Of a stretch of DNA of 64,000 bases, positions 60,814-64,000 are shown piece by piece. Position 1 is the first letter of the stretch. Every line of letters starts with the position of its first letter. Origin of the DNA: Bacillota bacterium (lineage in GTDB: Bacteria; Bacillota; Clostridia; Acetivibrionales; JAEZXR01); NCBI GenBank assembly GCA_023419605.1, contig JAEZXR010000015.1, forward strand, positions 1 to 64,000, written 5' to 3'. Below the pieces are notes generated by a model. The model had not been told where the DNA came from. It saw nothing but the letters and a program-made list of their open reading frames with translations, and ran no database searches. The position numbers and the translations under genes were made by a program.

Positions 60814-62448
60814 ATGAAAAGAAAGCTATGCTTTATCATGGCAACGGCAATGGTCGTAACAGGGTTGGCAGGATGCGGAAGCGCAGACAAAACGCCCAAA
60901 GAGGAAGGACCCACTCCTAGCGCTACTACACCGGCTAAAGCAGAGATTTTACCCTGGGATAAAGCCCCAAAGGTGACGGTAGTCAAGCAGAATACCTTTG
61001 ACGTAGCACTGGGAAAAACAGGAGACAATATTGTAGATAACCCCTATACTCGCTATATTCACGAAAAAACCGGGATACGGTTGGAAATAGTTCCTGCACC
61101 TTCAACGACCAACGAGTTTCATCAGGTATTGGCGGTAAAAGTAGCCGGTGGCGAACAGATCGACCTGATCAGTTGGTCGGATTTGTCCCAAAGCTGGATC
61201 GACAGTGGTACTACCATCCAGATTGATAGTATCATGGAAAAGAACAAGGCATTGATTCCGAATATATTGAAAACCATACCGAAGGATGCCTGGGAGCCGG
61301 CAGAAAAAATCGATGTCAGCACCGGAAAGACAGTACGATATGGAATTCCTACCAGAAACACCCTGGGAAAACCCATGGCCACCGCTTTATATTTAAGGAA
61401 GGATTGGCTGGATAAGCTGAATCTTTCCATGCCCAAGACTACTGACGATCTTACAAAAGTACTTAAAGCCTTTACAGAAAACGATCCGGATGGAAATGGC
61501 AAGAAGGATACCAGCGGTCTATTTACCTCCAAAGGCTTTACCATGACCAACACCTTGATGCAGTTATGGGGTGTCGATACCTGGAGAGAAGACTGGGTGG
61601 GAGAGAAGCTGATTCCTTCCGCTCACACGGATAAAGCCAGAGCGGCCTACAAAACCTTGTCCGTATGGTACAAGAACAACTATATTGACGTAGAAGGCGT
61701 TACAGATGGAAAAGTATCCGAAACCAAGCTGTTGAACGGAAAAATCGGGGGCTATGTGGGCCCGCTGGCCACCATTACAAAATACTGGGATCAGATGGAT
61801 GCAGCAGGACAAAAGGATGCAAAATGGGCGATGGTGAATACGCAACTGATAAGCTCTTTTGACAATAAGCCATACTACTTCAGAGAAAATCTGAATAAAG
61901 ACGCTATCGTACAGTTTTGTGCAACATCAAAGGAAAGCAATTATCCCAATATCCTAAAGCTCCTTGACTGGATGCACAGTGAAGAGGGAACCACTTTCAC
62001 TTCCTACGGACTGGAAGGCAGGGAGCATAAGGTGGAAAACGGCAAAAAGGTAAGAAACATGCAGTATATTAATGTGGATCAAAAGAGCTACCTGAATGCT
62101 TACCAATTTGCACGGTCGTATGCCACCGTATTTGACGATATCTTTTTGAGTGATTATGTAACTGCCAATTCTAAGGAGCTTGCTAAAGCGTATTTTGATG
62201 CCAGCACCAAGGGTACGGCGCTTTCCTGGAAAGCTGTGGATATCAAGTTCGCATATCCGGCTCTTGAAACCTTTAAAACCTATCCGGATTACAGAAAAGG
62301 GATCGAAACCTATATGGGTAAATTCGCACTGGGTGAACTGGATGTGAATGATGACAAGGTATGGGCAAAGTATCTGGAAGATTCCGATAAATACGGTTTC
62401 CAGAAAATCCTGGACGAAGCGCTGCCCCTTTGGAAGAATAGAAAATAA
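60814..62448 (+). CDS. extracellular solute-binding lipoprotein (family 1)
   Basis: A 544-residue binding lipoprotein. The signal peptide ends in the lipobox LAGC (lipidated C21), followed by an acidic, Pro/Thr-containing linker. The periplasmic-binding fold contains features of the large LplA-type proteins: an early NPYTRYIHEKTGIRLE and a later TENDPDGNGKKDT calcium-binding-like loop (about 225). It feeds the two permeases upstream. Size and DxDGxGxxD-like loop resemble oligosaccharide binders; ligand unknown. Confidence 0.92.
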   Translation: MKRKLCFIMATAMVVTGLAGCGSADKTPKEEGPTPSATTPAKAEILPWDKAPKVTVVKQNTFDVALGKTGDNIVDNPYTRYIHEKTGIRLEIVPAPSTTNEFHQVLAVKVAGGEQIDLISWSDLSQSWIDSGTTIQIDSIMEKNKALIPNILKTIPKDAWEPAEKIDVSTGKTVRYGIPTRNTLGKPMATALYLRKDWLDKLNLSMPKTTDDLTKVLKAFTENDPDGNGKKDTSGLFTSKGFTMTNTLMQLWGVDTWREDWVGEKLIPSAHTDKARAAYKTLSVWYKNNYIDVEGVTDGKVSETKLLNGKIGGYVGPLATITKYWDQMDAAGQKDAKWAMVNTQLISSFDNKPYYFRENLNKDAIVQFCATSKESNYPNILKLLDWMHSEEGTTFTSYGLEGREHKVENGKKVRNMQYINVDQKSYLNAYQFARSYATVFDDIFLSDYVTANSKELAKAYFDASTKGTALSWKAVDIKFAYPALETFKTYPDYRKGIETYMGKFALGELDVNDDKVWAKYLEDSDKYGFQKILDEALPLWKNRK

Positions 62449-62546
62449 TACTGCAGCCAGGTTTTACATTTGAGATCTACAAAACGGAGGACCCTGTGGC
62501 CCTCCGTTTTCATATCAACGATACAAGAGGATGGAGCGATTACACT

Positions 62547-63950
62547 ATGAACAAGAAGCCAGGCATCATTTTTATGCCTCACGGAAATTTACAGTATTCA
62601 CAGTTACAGCCCGATAAAAGAGGGTGGGTCGTAAAGGAATCCTATGAAAAGATATTTGATACAGCCAGGAATCTGGGGGTAAAGATTGCTTTTGAAGCAT
62701 CGGGAGAAACCATTGAAATCATTGCCAAGGAATGCCCGGAAGTCATGGAAAAGCTGGTAGCGGGTATCAAGGAAGGATATATCGAGCCGGTAGGCTCTCC
62801 TCATACGCACATCATGTTATCTAATATTGACCCGGAAATCGGTCTGGATTCACTCATCAACGGTTTGGATACCTGGGAAAAGTACACCGGCGTTCGTCCT
62901 GTGACCGGTTGGAATCCGGAATGCAGCTGGGCAAGCTATATCCCCGACATATTCCGCAGAGCCGGATATGAGATTCTCATTGCCGATGCGGATTCCTATC
63001 TGTTATCCGCAGTTCAAGGACTGAGAGAAGCTACCAGTCTGAAATTCGATGTCAGAGGCCACAGCAATAAAAATGCTTTATTTAAGATCGAAAAGGAAAT
63101 CCAGAACCGTCCGGAGGTACTGGAAACTCTGTTCAAACCCAATTTGCTGGATAATGGGCTGAAGGTAATCCTGCGGTCGGACATGATGTGCAACATCATG
63201 TTGTGGTACCTGATGGGAGCTACCGAAGGAAACCGGGAGCAGCCTATACAGCCGGAGGAAGTAAGAGAAGTTCTGAAGCGCTGGATGGATCGGATTCCCG
63301 AGGGCAACGGCTTTATTATGCCCTATGCGGAAGATGCGGAGTATGTGGGAACCACAGCATACTTTTTCGTAAAACAATTCGGGTTGGCCCGGTTCTTTGA
63401 ACCTGCTCCCGAAAGTGTGGTGAGATTTAACGAGATCCTTTCTATGTCAAAGGAAATGGGCTTTGATTTCATTACACCCAGTGAGGCTGCAATCCGTTAT
63501 GAAGCTATTCCCGGTAAAGGATTTGAATGCATAGAGAACGGATGTGCGTGGCATGGAGGTACGGCGAAAGCATGGGGGAACACCGTATATGCTCGTATCC
63601 TGGATCCTGTCTGCTGGAGTATATTCCAGGGCTTGAAGTCCATAGCGGCATACCTGAAAATTGAAAACATGGGAGAAGATGCAGCCTTTAAAGAGATCCT
63701 GCGAAACATTACCACGGCCTATGTAAGCGATTCCCGCTGGCCGCCTGCGCCTACTTCTCCGGGAAGATTCAATGTCCAGGAAGCCTTAAATGCGTTGGAA
63801 CTGGCCAATACCAACATGAAAAACCTTATGGAGGAAAGAGGGATACTCCATGCAAAAGGTCTGTACTCATCAAGTATCATGGCCTCACAAATCGCAGCTA
63901 TTCATGATGAGTTAATGGGAATGGAGTATTTTGAGGAGAGAAATTCATAG
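62547..63950 (+). CDS. glycoside hydrolase family 57-like protein
   Basis: A 467-residue protein with the GH57/polysaccharide-deacetylase-like barrel. An opening FMPHGNLQYSQL with its histidine is followed by GSPHTH near 90. WNPECSW (E near 130) is in the place of the GH57 nucleophile, and MPYAEDAEYVG (near 265) holds candidate acid/base aspartates. It probably acts in the cytoplasm on imported oligosaccharide, since there is no signal peptide. ATG at 62547 has GGAG 10 bases before it; a longer frame starts at 62496. Located 98 bases after the binding-protein gene, it likely belongs to the same operon. Confidence 0.75.
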   Translation: MNKKPGIIFMPHGNLQYSQLQPDKRGWVVKESYEKIFDTARNLGVKIAFEASGETIEIIAKECPEVMEKLVAGIKEGYIEPVGSPHTHIMLSNIDPEIGLDSLINGLDTWEKYTGVRPVTGWNPECSWASYIPDIFRRAGYEILIADADSYLLSAVQGLREATSLKFDVRGHSNKNALFKIEKEIQNRPEVLETLFKPNLLDNGLKVILRSDMMCNIMLWYLMGATEGNREQPIQPEEVREVLKRWMDRIPEGNGFIMPYAEDAEYVGTTAYFFVKQFGLARFFEPAPESVVRFNEILSMSKEMGFDFITPSEAAIRYEAIPGKGFECIENGCAWHGGTAKAWGNTVYARILDPVCWSIFQGLKSIAAYLKIENMGEDAAFKEILRNITTAYVSDSRWPPAPTSPGRFNVQEALNALELANTNMKNLMEERGILHAKGLYSSSIMASQIAAIHDELMGMEYFEERNS

Positions 63951-63962
63951 GAGAGAATGAAT

Positions 63963-64000
63963 ATGCAATTACAACGTACTTACTTTTTTTGTCCTACCGA
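63963..64000 (+). CDS. start of another gene, cut by the window end
   Basis: An in-frame start at 63963 (or ATG 63957) follows TAGGAGAG just after the GH57-like stop. Only MQLQRTYFFCPT is visible, too little to identify. Spacing suggests it continues the same operon. Confidence 0.6.
   Translation, partial: MQLQRTYFFCPT

Noticed and set aside
1..64000. Insertion sequence, prophage or integrated element
   Set aside because: No transposase, integrase, phage structural or plasmid replication gene was seen, and gene order is that of compact chromosomal operons. Only short palindromic repeats suggest mobility.

Overview
The window reads as chromosomal DNA of an anaerobic, saccharolytic Gram-positive bacterium of the class Clostridia, probably a plant-polymer degrader. 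The reasons are: a trimeric NADH-linked [FeFe] hydrogenase with a Rex-type operator, a xylose operon, the LL-diaminopimelate aminotransferase route to lysine and cell wall, AT-rich intergenic DNA with strong G-rich ribosome binding sites, and sigma-A type promoters. I cannot name the species. Nothing looks like phage, an insertion sequence or CRISPR. Mobile-type material is limited to short palindromic repeats.

Layout. 1-3110: aconitase and a GntR/FadR regulator, with a perfect palindrome over the aconitase promoter, then tRNA-Glu(CUC). 3306-8600: RNA modification genes (m5C methyltransferase, pseudouridine synthase, another methyltransferase) and a TGS-uridine-kinase fusion. 8676-8846: a small DUF1540 gene on the minus strand. 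9000-13320: xylulokinase, ROK repressor and xylose isomerase, with a perfect operator over the promoter. 13326-16678: a hydrogenase-linked signalling block (DRTGG protein, RsbW-like ATPase, hydrogenase-like protein of sensory type, second DRTGG protein, PHP phosphoesterase). 16798-18885: MetA and a cell-wall amidase. 19047-24290: the hydrogenase operon (NuoE-like, ATPase, 2Fe-2S ferredoxin, NuoF-like, HydA). 24330-24730: an unusually palindromic non-coding stretch. 24753-28176: MutT and a PAP2-response regulator-histidine kinase operon. 28214-29407 (minus): PadR and a HAAS-domain protein with a glycine-rich decapeptide solenoid. 29427-32861: CbpA-type DnaJ, HD-GYP phosphodiesterase, DUF3189 and DUF1294. 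32893-33921 (minus): threonine aldolase. 34146-39290: a three-gene helicase/helicase/nuclease operon resembling a split AddAB. 39368-39903: four tRNAs (Glu, Asp, Thr, Tyr). 39948-51683 (minus): an eight-gene surface glycosylation cluster. 51870-55985: dapF, dapL, an LCP-family ligase and a family 4 uracil-DNA glycosylase. 56034-64000: a membrane AraC-type regulator, an LplB/LplC-type sugar importer without its ATPase, and a GH57-like enzyme. The next gene is cut by the window end.

How it fits together. The xylose genes and the sugar importer feed glycolysis. The Rex-controlled hydrogenase removes the reductant, and the sensory hydrogenase block probably reports redox or H2 state to partner proteins. 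The minus-strand cluster supplies lipid-linked sugars and GT-C transferases for decorating surface proteins or polymers. Two of those transferases carry an unusual extracytoplasmic carbohydrate-binding-like domain. The strongest candidates for undescribed biology are the split AddAB-like operon, the two jelly-roll/GT-C fusions, the HAAS-solenoid protein, and the palindromic region near 24.4-24.7 kb.
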